Below, piece by piece: positions 43,265 to 52,000 of a stretch of 57,337 nucleotides of DNA. Below the pieces are notes generated by a model. That model had not been told where the DNA came from, ran no database searches, and saw only the letters and a program-made list of their open reading frames with translations. The stretch covers positions 1-57,337 of the forward strand of contig URKJ01000032.1 in assembly GCA_900548385.1 (NCBI GenBank). The letters run 5' to 3'. The position numbers were made by a program, and so were the translations under genes. The DNA is from an uncultured bacterium. Lineage in GTDB: Bacteria > Verrucomicrobiota > Lentisphaeria > Victivallales > UBA1829. Positions within the stretch are counted from its first letter, which is position 1; each line of letters begins with the position of its first letter.

Positions 43265-43471
43265 ATGTCGCTCGGATTCACAGAAATCATCCTGATCGCC
43301 CTGTTCATTCTCATCGTCTTTGGAGCGAAACGCATCCCCGAACTTGCCCGTGCCATGGGCCGGGCATCCTATGAGTTCAAGAAAGCGAAAAACGCCTTAT
43401 CCACGGAAGCACAGGAATTGGTCGAAACCGCCGGGAAATCCGCTGAGAGGGAAGAGGAAAAGCAGGGATAG
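43265..43471 (+). CDS. tatA: TatA/TatE family twin-arginine translocase subunit
   Basis: A 68-residue protein. A short periplasmic N-terminus and one transmembrane helix (FTEIILIALFILIVFG) are followed by the FGAKRIPELARAMGRA amphipathic helix and a charged tail, the standard TatA/E layout. TatC is not in the window. AAGAAGGAGA precedes the start. It closes an operon with at least four Tat-signal products, so a dedicated pore subunit seems to be co-expressed with its cargo. Confidence 0.93.
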   Translation: MSLGFTEIILIALFILIVFGAKRIPELARAMGRASYEFKKAKNALSTEAQELVETAGKSAEREEEKQG

Positions 43472-43690
43472 GGAGAGCATGTGAATTCTTTTTAAGATTT
43501 GAATGCCTCCAATGGAGCATTCCATTGAAAAGGCGATAAAAAGTCCATGATCCACCGAGAGAACACCGCAGGTTCAATAGCCTCCGATGTTTTGTGAATG
43601 AATGCGAGTGAAAAACATAGGATCCCGACTGCAAAAATATGGAAAAAACAACAGAAATTCCGGTGATCACAGTATATGGGAATTCGCATG
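43472..43690. other. Gap between convergent redox transcripts
   Basis: Separates the plus-strand tatA end from the minus-strand fusion gene. It holds the doubtful small frame described separately. No clear terminator hairpin with a T run was seen. Confidence 0.4.
43492..43689 (-). CDS. Doubtful small membrane ORF downstream of the NosR-like fusion
   Basis: 65 codons starting two bases after the fusion gene's stop: a hydrophobic helix (FCCFFHIFAVGILCFSLAFI) followed by HKTSEAIEPAVFSRWIMDFL. The pattern is protein-like but no ribosome site precedes ATG 43689, and another frame overlaps the same bases. It could be a genuine accessory membrane peptide or a relic. Confidence 0.3.
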   Translation of the reverse strand: MRIPIYCDHRNFCCFFHIFAVGILCFSLAFIHKTSEAIEPAVFSRWIMDFLSPFQWNAPLEAFKS

Positions 43691-45424
43691 TCATTTCTGT
43701 TGAAACCTGTTTCCCCAATGTTGTAAAAATAACCGTGAGGGATCATATTTGTTCTTGGGCTTTTCAACACCGGTCGGATGTCCGACGGAGATTATACTGA
43801 AAGGGATAACACCCTCCGGCAGTTTCAAAATAGAGGCGACGGGGCCAAGAAGATTCGTGTGGGGGTATACACCAAGCCATACGGCTCCCAGTCCGGTCCC
43901 CTCCGCCGCAAGCAGAATATTCTCCGTGGCGGCAGAACAATCCTGAAGCCAGACATCGCGATATTCTCCTGTCCGGAAAGCCTGGGATATTCCGCAGACT
44001 GCAATCGCCGCCGGGGCTTGGCGCAGCATTTTTCCATGCGGCATTGTGTTTGCAAGCGTATCCAGCAGGGCACGGTCTGTGATCATCACAAAAGCCCATG
44101 GTTTGGCATTACCGCAGCTTGGAGCGGCAAAGCCGGCTCGGACCAGTTCATGCAGTTCTGACAGTTCAATCGGTTCTTTTGTATAGTTCCGCACACTTTT
44201 CCGTTGATGAATCACGTCCAGAATATCTGTTCTGACATTGCCGGTTTGCCGTCGCGTTGTGTTTGAACCTTCTGCGGTGAACCTTCCCGGCAGGGGCCGG
44301 AAAAGTACGAGGACAAGAAGCAGCAGCAACGCTAGAATAACTATACGCTCATAACTCATTTCCCATTTCCTTTCTATTTGGTGATTGGATGTTTTGTGGA
44401 AAAAATCAAGCAGGGCCCCGCAACCGCAGAACCAGCGGCACCAAAGCCGGGGGATGAATACGGAAACCCCTAGAAAAACAATGGCGAGAATCAAAATCCA
44501 CCATGACGTGTCAAGCAGAAATGCCGGGAACGGTTCAATGACGGGGAACGAAACACCGCAGATAACCGTTGTTACGGTTACTCCAAGAATGATTCGTCGC
44601 AGATAGGGGCCTGCCCGGAAACCTGCGGGATATGTTCTGGCTCCCAGTTTACGGCCCAGTCTGCTTGCCAACTCCTGCGCTCCTCCGTAGGGACATAGGA
44701 TTCCACAATAGAAATTTCTTCCTTTCCATACAGCAAGCCAAACCGTAAGCAGGAAAATCAATGACGGCAGGGATAGTTTCCAGTATGGTGCGGTTTTAAG
44801 CCATCCGCTGAATTGCGATAAGGATAGGCAGCAGTGTATAAGCAAGCCGAATATCGTGATATTGCAGACAAGCAGGATGATTCTTGCTTTGCCGGACATC
44901 GAATGAAAGAAATAATAAAGGTTTACCGCCAGCAGCAGTAATCCGAGTCCGTCGAGCCATTGGAACTGAATCAGGGAAGGCGTTTCCACTGCGAGCGGAG
45001 CGGAGACGGTCTCTGCCAGACGTGCACGGATGGTTTCCTGCGCCGCCCGACTGGAAAAGGTTGCTCCGGTTACGGCATCAATAGGCAGACGGAGTGCTTC
45101 CGCGGGAGTCCTGTTCAGATACTTTTTAAAAATTCCGGAATCCAATACCCGCTGCCAGAACTCCGGATCTTCCGCGTTTGATTCAAATTCAATTTTATTG
45201 ATCGTTTTTAAATCGGGCGAAAGCATGATTCTCACCGGGATCGGACCTCCGAAACCGGTGATGTGACTGTACCGGGAGTCCGTTCTCAGAATATTGGGAG
45301 CACTCTCCTGTTCCGTAGATTCTATGGCATTTTTCCGGTAGTGGTGGGCCAGACAGACGATAAGAATTACTGCTGCGGCAAAAAATAAATTTCCAGTCCG
45401 TCGAATCCAAGCGGGTAGTTGCAC
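43691..45424 (-). CDS. Fusion: FMN-binding domain + NosR-like polyferredoxin membrane core + nitroreductase
   Basis: A 577-residue membrane protein. TM1 is at 12-30. A periplasmic FMN-binding domain (about 45-140) has the flavinylation-type motif DAVTGATFSS at 116-125, predicted acceptor Ser124 or Thr122. Five more helices (about 158-175, 180-200, 217-233, 276-295, 309-325) carry two NosR-type cysteine motifs, C240/C244 (CGILCPYGG) and C329/C333 (CRWFCGCG), facing the cytoplasm. A last helix (360-376) is followed by a nitroreductase domain (398-577) with RKSVRNY and the APSCGNAKPWAF motif. By helix count the nitroreductase is also periplasmic. GTG start behind AAAAAGGAGA. Confidence 0.9.
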   Translation of the reverse strand: MQLPAWIRRTGNLFFAAAVILIVCLAHHYRKNAIESTEQESAPNILRTDSRYSHITGFGGPIPVRIMLSPDLKTINKIEFESNAEDPEFWQRVLDSGIFKKYLNRTPAEALRLPIDAVTGATFSSRAAQETIRARLAETVSAPLAVETPSLIQFQWLDGLGLLLLAVNLYYFFHSMSGKARIILLVCNITIFGLLIHCCLSLSQFSGWLKTAPYWKLSLPSLIFLLTVWLAVWKGRNFYCGILCPYGGAQELASRLGRKLGARTYPAGFRAGPYLRRIILGVTVTTVICGVSFPVIEPFPAFLLDTSWWILILAIVFLGVSVFIPRLWCRWFCGCGALLDFFHKTSNHQIERKWEMSYERIVILALLLLLVLVLFRPLPGRFTAEGSNTTRRQTGNVRTDILDVIHQRKSVRNYTKEPIELSELHELVRAGFAAPSCGNAKPWAFVMITDRALLDTLANTMPHGKMLRQAPAAIAVCGISQAFRTGEYRDVWLQDCSAATENILLAAEGTGLGAVWLGVYPHTNLLGPVASILKLPEGVIPFSIISVGHPTGVEKPKNKYDPSRLFLQHWGNRFQQK

Positions 45425-45450
45425 AATGTTTCTCCTTTTTCTGTTTCGTT

Positions 45451-45478
45451 AATATACCGGTTTTCTTTGAAACAACAA
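45451..45478 (-). promoter_or_regulatory. Promoter of the NosR-like fusion gene
   Basis: Minus strand: TTGTTG (45473-45478), 16 bases, TATATT (45451-45456). Spacer length and distance to the operator (22 bases) match the promoter at 34282-34309 almost exactly. Confidence 0.62.
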
Positions 45479-45500
45479 ATACTTATTTTCTGTAGCTGTT

Positions 45501-45515
45501 ATGCCTGAAAAGCAT
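45501..45515. promoter_or_regulatory. LysR operator, copy 2
   Basis: ATGCCTGAAAAGCAT; its reverse complement is ATGCTTTTCAGGCAT, one base different from the operator at 34244-34258. Its centre is about 65 bases upstream of the predicted start of the fusion-gene transcript. Confidence 0.78.
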
Positions 45516-45643
45516 ATGTAGCAGGAACAGTCCTGCCGTTTCATGAAGTTCCTTGATAAAAAGAGGAAAAAACCTTGCAGAATTCAGAATTCGCGTGTAA
45601 CGTAAGACAAAATGTGATCTGAAATGAACATGGAGGTTTGCTG

Positions 45644-46558
45644 ATGGAACTCAGAGTTTTACGTTATTTTCTCGCCGCGATCCGGGAGGGATCCATACTC
45701 CGGGCGGCGCATTTTCTGCACATCACCCAGCCGACCCTTTCGCGGCAGTTGCAGGACCTGGAGGAGGAGCTGGGGCAGAAACTGCTGATCCGTACCAACC
45801 GGAGCGTTGCCTTGACCGCTGAAGGGAAACTGCTGCGCCGGCGTGCGGAAGACATCATGGAGATCGTGCGCAAAACCGAAGCGGAATTCCGCTCAATGGG
45901 GGAAAACATCCGGGGGGATGTTTATATCGGCAGCGGAGAAACCGAGGCTATGAAACTGATTGCCCGGATTATCCGGGAGCTGCGTGAAGAATACCCCGGA
46001 ATCCGGTATCACATTTACAGCGGAAAGACGGAGGAAGTCGAGGAACGGGTGGACAAGGGTATTTTGGATTTCGGTATTCTGATTCAGCCGATCAACATTT
46101 CCAAATACGACTGTATCAATCTGCCGCTGAAGGATGTCTGGGGCGTTATCATGAGAAAGGACAGCCCGCTGGCTGCCAAGGAGAGTATCTCGTTCCGGGA
46201 TCTTCAGGGGCTTCCTCTGATCTGTTCCCGGCAGAATCCACAGTCGAAAACGGGGAAAAGCGGGTATCCTGAATGGTTCGGAAGGCTCTTTGACAAGCTC
46301 AACGTCGTGGCGACCTATAATCTGATCTATAACGCGGCACAACTGGTGGAGGAAGGAATTGGGTACGCAATCGGGCTTGACAGAACCATTGACACCATGG
46401 AACACAGCGTGCTCTGCTTTCGACCATTGTCTCCAAAGGTGGAATCCGGTTTGAATATTGTCTGGAAGAAATATCAGGTATTTTCTACTGCCGCTGAAAT
46501 CTTTCTGGATCGGATTCAGAAAGATTTTTCCGCTGCGGAGGATCAGGTGAGGCGTTGA
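45644..46558 (+). CDS. LysR family transcriptional regulator (right boundary of redox island)
   Basis: A 304-residue LTTR, paralogous to 33297-34199 over its whole length. The winged helix is MELRVLRYFLAAIREGSILRAAHFLHITQPTLSRQ; the effector domain includes LKDVWGVIMRKDSPLA and YNLIYNAAQLVEEGIGYAIGL. The start is ATG 45644 behind TGGAGG. It is divergent from the NosR-like fusion. The near-identical operator in front of both regulators suggests that they recognise the same DNA and control both transcripts. Confidence 0.95.
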   Translation: MELRVLRYFLAAIREGSILRAAHFLHITQPTLSRQLQDLEEELGQKLLIRTNRSVALTAEGKLLRRRAEDIMEIVRKTEAEFRSMGENIRGDVYIGSGETEAMKLIARIIRELREEYPGIRYHIYSGKTEEVEERVDKGILDFGILIQPINISKYDCINLPLKDVWGVIMRKDSPLAAKESISFRDLQGLPLICSRQNPQSKTGKSGYPEWFGRLFDKLNVVATYNLIYNAAQLVEEGIGYAIGLDRTIDTMEHSVLCFRPLSPKVESGLNIVWKKYQVFSTAAEIFLDRIQKDFSAAEDQVRR

Positions 46559-46792
46559 CTGCAGCAGTAATGTCTGCCGCCGGTATCGTGAGTTGAATAA
46601 CTTTGACTGTACGGCTTCCATCATCCTGACCTTATCTGCTGATTTTTGCCCGAATGCCGCCGGACCGAAACAGGAGACTGCATCATTCGGTCCGGCAGGC
46701 CGGAATCAAACGAAAAGAGTTTTTCTTTTTACCGGACGATGGCTCTCCATACCGTTTGATGATGGTATTGCAGGATTCCGGTCCGGAGCTTG
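46559..46792. other. Convergent intergenic region
   Basis: No gene. An inverted repeat with 11-base arms (GCCGGACCGAA 46659-46669; TTCGGTCCGGC 46686-46696) and a later T-rich run near 46719 may terminate the LysR transcript. Confidence 0.5.
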
Positions 46793-49024
46793 TTATACTC
46801 GTTCCAGCAGCCGATTTTCCCCGCGTTGCGTTTCCAGACGGATGCAATCCGTATTTTCCGCCAGGAGAACGCCGGAAAATGCATCGCGCCAACTTCCCCG
46901 CTCCGGGAAACGGAGTTCCAGAGGGCCGTTCCATTTGCAGTGAACGCCAAGCCATTGTTTCGACTGAAAGACCTGATCGCCGCGCGAAGAATAGAGATGA
47001 ACTCCTGCGCGTTCGGCGAACATGCTGAGCAGTGCCGACGGCATATTCGGCGAGGAGCTCCAGATGGAAGTCCACTGCGGAAAATGTTTCTCCAGAAGCA
47101 TCGCGCCGTTTGCTCCTTCCCGATACGGGGTCCAGGTTCCTTCGACGATCCAGCCGAGCGCTTCCGCCTCCGGATCGGCACCGTACAGACGGGGATTGAC
47201 ATTGCGCGGGGTTCCGTAACTGAACCGTTTTCCGTCGATGAGTACTTCGGTAATCAGCGACGAACGCTGTCCTTCGGCAAGAACACAGCGGATTCCGGTC
47301 ACTTCGCAGCAACCGTCGGCATCGAAACGGCCGTTGCGGAAAATACCCGGCGCATGGAACCAGAGGACCGTGCGGTTCTCTTTCTTGAGTTCGCTGTCGA
47401 TAAGCCTGCGCAGTTCTCCATCGAGAAAATGCAGATTCAGCATGATGGCGAAACGGTACTGACTCAAGCGGTTCTGACGCACCAGTTCCGGCAGATCCTC
47501 AATCCGGAAGATGTCATAACTGGCGCCGATGGCGGCAATCTCGTTGAGCTGCTGTTCAATCAGGGCTCCCGTCAGGAACTGGAAGGTTTTCGAACAGGAG
47601 AGGCTGCGGTCGGAAAGGAACACGGCGATCTGAGCCGTACTCTCGCGCTGTTCCAGATGGCGTCCGGCGAATGTCGCGAGCCGGGCGACGTTCGCCATCA
47701 GGTTCCGGTCGCGGAACGTTCCCTCTCCGAAAAGGTCCATGAACCACTGCGTTCCTCCGCTTCGCCAGACATCAAGGAAACCGCGCGTCATCATCTGTTC
47801 TGCCTGTTGAACATTCTCCGGCAGGACATTGGAGTAAGGCGTCACGGAGAGATGGGTCCCCGTATCGTCCTCGGCGAAATAGAGTTTTCCTGCAAGCTCC
47901 GCCGATGCGGGCAGCATCTGAGCCGTACTCACTCCTCCCGGCTGACGTGCCGAATATCCCACCGGCGATGACAGATAATCCAGATCGCGGCACTCCAGCA
48001 CGATCCGGTGTGCATCCTGTCCGGCTGCGTAATGCGCAATGCTGTTCGTCGGCAGGTTGGCATAGCAGTAAAACGCGCCGAAGAGCTTTTCCGCTCCCAG
48101 CCGGGCAAGCGTGTGCTTTGCATACTCCGCCTGCCGGACCACCAGACCGGCCATCCGTTCTGAATGGCAGAGCAGATGGTCGATCAGCGCCTGCTCCGTT
48201 TCCGGATTCAGCAAACTCCCGGCGGAGGGATTGAAATTGCGGAACCGTTCGGGCGGAGGCGGTTCCGCGTTTTCCAGTGTTACGGAAGAGTCGTTCCATG
48301 CCTTCCGGAGTGCCTCGTCAGTCCGGTAGCGTTCCGAAAGCCAGCGGCGGAAATGCACGGCCATCTGCGGATGGTAGTCGGCGATCTTCGCCCCCCAGTA
48401 CCAGACATGCTCTGCACAGTGGCCGAATCCGGAGTGATAGCCAAGGATGGATTCGCCCCAGTGCCGTTCGCAGTATTCCAGCGATCGGCCAAGCGATTCC
48501 AGAGCATCGTCGATCCATTCGTCGCTCCAGAGGGTTGCCATGGCGCAATCCTCGAACGCGAGAGTTTCCAGATCGTAAAGGCGCATCAGACAACCGGGAT
48601 GGCGCGCTTTCCACCCGTCTGAAGCATGGAGCCGGAAACGGGGAATCACAAGAGCATCCGGACACCCCCGCAGAATCTTTTCCATCATGGAGTCTATGAA
48701 TTCGGGCGTCATGGTCTGGAAATTGGTGGAACCGTCATGGACCGGGGTTCCATCCTCCGGGGCCACGTTTCCGATGAAGGAGAAAATCCGCACTCCCGCT
48801 TCCGCAAAGTTGCGGACATCCTCCGTATCCATATTCCGGTTCCAGTGCATCAGACCGGTCACGGGAACTCCATTCACATGAATCACGGGAACTCCGCCGT
48901 GCCTCCGGATTGCCGCTTTCAGTTTTGCCATCGTTGTCTTATCCTTTTCCTGATTTTTCATATTCATAAAACATTCTTCAATCGTTCCGGCGGGAGACCC
49001 ATCCGGAAAAGCGATGAAATGCAT
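46793..49024 (-). CDS. GH42-like glycosidase, cytoplasmic
   Basis: About 743 residues, no signal peptide. HGGVPVIHVNGVPVTGLMHWN opens a TIM barrel. ESILGYHSGFGHCAEHVWYWG and MAVHFRRWLSERYRTDEALRKAWND resemble the beta-galactosidase (GH42) block in which the enzyme contacts substrate; GKLYFAEDDTGTH is the likely nucleophile region. A glutamine-amidotransferase-like trimer domain (AIMLNLHFLDGELRRLI) follows. The acid/base is not certain: the usual NE is replaced by AEHVW or HSG. The start is ATG 49024 behind AGGAAA or ATG 48931 behind AAAGGATAAG. It is the last gene of the minus-strand operon. Confidence 0.72.
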   Translation of the reverse strand: MHFIAFPDGSPAGTIEECFMNMKNQEKDKTTMAKLKAAIRRHGGVPVIHVNGVPVTGLMHWNRNMDTEDVRNFAEAGVRIFSFIGNVAPEDGTPVHDGSTNFQTMTPEFIDSMMEKILRGCPDALVIPRFRLHASDGWKARHPGCLMRLYDLETLAFEDCAMATLWSDEWIDDALESLGRSLEYCERHWGESILGYHSGFGHCAEHVWYWGAKIADYHPQMAVHFRRWLSERYRTDEALRKAWNDSSVTLENAEPPPPERFRNFNPSAGSLLNPETEQALIDHLLCHSERMAGLVVRQAEYAKHTLARLGAEKLFGAFYCYANLPTNSIAHYAAGQDAHRIVLECRDLDYLSSPVGYSARQPGGVSTAQMLPASAELAGKLYFAEDDTGTHLSVTPYSNVLPENVQQAEQMMTRGFLDVWRSGGTQWFMDLFGEGTFRDRNLMANVARLATFAGRHLEQRESTAQIAVFLSDRSLSCSKTFQFLTGALIEQQLNEIAAIGASYDIFRIEDLPELVRQNRLSQYRFAIMLNLHFLDGELRRLIDSELKKENRTVLWFHAPGIFRNGRFDADGCCEVTGIRCVLAEGQRSSLITEVLIDGKRFSYGTPRNVNPRLYGADPEAEALGWIVEGTWTPYREGANGAMLLEKHFPQWTSIWSSSPNMPSALLSMFAERAGVHLYSSRGDQVFQSKQWLGVHCKWNGPLELRFPERGSWRDAFSGVLLAENTDCIRLETQRGENRLLERV

Positions 49025-49046
49025 ACGGGATTTTTCCTGTTTTCCT

Positions 49047-52000
49047 TTACCAGTTGTGAAACGCCTCCACATCATAGAAATCCAGTTCCGGATAATAGGG
49101 GGACCAGGCATCCGGGGTGTTCTTCCGGCGCGCCGTAATGGAGACCGGTCCGAGCAGACCGCCTTCTCCCCAGCGGTCGAACACACGGATTACCAGCGTG
49201 TTCGTCTTTCCGTACCGGACCGCTCCTGCGGGAATCCGGTAGCGCCGGGAGGCTTTGTAGGCGGCGGGATCGGCGGCAAATGTGGTTGCTCCGATCAGCC
49301 GACCGTTCCAGTAGGTCCAGTCGTTGTCGTCGATCGGACCGGAAACGAATTCCAGATCAAGGTTTTTCCACGATGCGGGAACCGGCACATCGGTCCGGAG
49401 CCACGCGTAACCGTCATAGGGAAGAACGAGCGAACGTTTCATGTCCGCCGGATATTGATAATGCGGATTTTTAGTATGAACGCCCTGACGTTCCCAGGAG
49501 AGTCCCGCTTTGACCGGAATCGTTCCGCCCGGCATCTTCTCCGGATTTTCCTGCCATTTGAGTGCCGCGCCCCGGTTTTCCGGATCCAGCACGAGTTTCC
49601 AGTCGTTCAGCGGAAGATGCCCGGCGGATGCTGACCGGGTATTATGCCGGAACTTTTCCGCGGAAAAGAGACGCAGATCCTTACCCTGGGCAAGATTGAG
49701 ATTGCTCAGGATCGTGAAAAAGACGCGCTGTACTTTTTCCGTATTCCAGAATCCTTTGAGTTTCAGAGGCAGACGGAATACGATCAGCGTTCCCATGCTG
49801 ACATCCAGCTTGGCGATCACGGCAGGATCGGTGCGGATCAGCCATGCAGGATCAGGTTCCAGTACGTTGGCGGTGAATTCATCGCGGAAAAAGAGATCGG
49901 CGTTCGCAATGGATGCAAATGCGGGATCGGCGGTTTTCGGGAGAGACGTTTTGAAAACGCGGCGTTTCTGCTCGGAAAGTCTGCCAGGCAGCAGATCAAG
50001 CGGCGTTTCCGCCGTTGCAACGACCGCGCCGCCGCGCAGAAGGACTTTTTCCAGAGCTGCGCGGAAATCCGCCTTGTCCGGATCGGGAATTTCCACTTTG
50101 CCGAGAATTACCGCCTGAACATTCCAGAAAAGGTCCCGTCCGCCGGAACGGCGTACCCGGAGGGGAGTCATTCCGGCTTGTTTCAGCAGTTCAAAACCGG
50201 CATCGTCTCCGAAATAGGCAACAAACTGTGCCGGAACGGCTCTCTGCGGTCTGCTCATCACGGAAAGCATGTTGTCCGTCAGACGCGTTGCGACGGGATC
50301 CGTCCCGTAGCGCGGAGTCACCTCCATCTGGCAGAAGAGTACCTCGCCGCGTTCCTTTTTCAGCACCAGAAGCGGCGAGAACATCAGATTGAATCCGCAG
50401 TCCAGGACCGGGACAAAGCGGCCGTACTGCGGTTTGCGGATCACATGGGCGGCGACAATCCCGCTGTTTCCGCATTTCCATTTTGAACGGGGATAGTGCG
50501 GCGAGCCTTCGTCGGAAAGTACAAATTCGGAAATGTTGTCGGTTCCGCCGCGCCAGTTGCTGAAGTCCTCCTCCGCCAGCCCCGCAAGAAGCGGCGACGA
50601 CGGCGTGCGCACAAACGCATTCCGGTACGACGGAGATTCCATCACCAGATTCGCCATGTTGCACGGCTGCTGTTCAAAAATCAGAATATTCAATCCGCGT
50701 TCAACCAACTGTTCCCGGTCCACGGATTTCAGCAGTTCCGGAGCCCCGTTCTTCAGAGCGTTCCGTCCGACGATCAGCAGAGTCGCACCGCGTACATCCT
50801 CCGCCGACTTTGCGATCCGGAACGGGAAACCCGCACGGCGGAGCAGATCGGCAGTCCGTCCCTCCGGATCGTACAGCACCGCCCGGCAGGGACCGAACGG
50901 CGGAACCGACCGTTTCGGGAAAAACTGGAGCGCGAATTCTTCCGTATATAACAGTTCAGTACCATCGTGAACACTCAATTTCAACACACCGGGGGTCCGT
51001 GTATAGACAACAGGAGCCTGAAGTGCGAGCGGCACTTTCCGGATTTCACCCGGCTGGAGTTCCAAAGGAACCGAACCGCGAAGCACCACACTGCCGTCCG
51101 CCGCAAGCGACCAATCCGCAGTAACCTTCCGCATTGCCCGGTGATCGTTGACCGCCACAATGCTTTTCGTAAATTTCTCTCCGGAATACCATGCGTGGGT
51201 CTGTTCCGTAAAGCGTTCCGGATCGCCGCCAAGGAAGAACATCAGCGGAGTGAACGCATCGGCGGTATAACGGGCGCATTCGCTCGGCTTCGTGTAATCC
51301 GCCTGCATGTGGGTCTGGACCTCGGAACTGCCGGAAAGCCGGTCGGGGAAAAGACCGGGGCGTTTGATGTTTTCCGTAAAATCCCCGCCGACACGCGCCT
51401 TGTTGTAGGTGGCGAACTGTTCGTAAAGATCGTGCCCGCCGGGGAAGTCCCCGATTCCGGAGACATCGTACGCCCGCCATGAGCGGACGACCTGCCGGTA
51501 AAAAAGTTCCTTCAGGCGCAGATAGTTGCAGTTCCAGTTCGTATAAGCGTGCAAATCGCAGAAGCCGAACGAATAGGCCGGCCGTGCTTCATCCCCGTAA
51601 ACGGAATCGCCGAAATAGCGTGCCGCGTTTTCCGCATAAAGATACGGTCCCTGCGCCTGCCCGAAATGCCGGAACTGTGCAGGGAATGGAAATGCGCTTT
51701 CAACGGAGATCAGCGGCTGGGTATGCGACTTCGCCCATTGGGCGGGCCAGTCCATTTGTTCCTGAAGCGGAGTCCCGAACGACTGGTAGTTCATTGAAGT
51801 GAAGATTCTGCCCGAATTTCCGCCTGCGTGCTGGAAGGTCGGGCGCGACGGATCCAGACGCTCCATGACACTTCCCGCATAGAGGGCCTTTGCGCGGTCC
51901 TGAAGTTTGTTTTTCGGGACATACGCCGTATCGTTCAGCTTGGCGGGATCCTGATTCCACGGATAGCCGCAGGTGTTGAAATCGGTGTACCACATCAGGA

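Noticed and set aside
46790..47971. 393-codon plus-strand frame
   Set aside because: Antisense to the GH42-like gene; no domain, no start signal.
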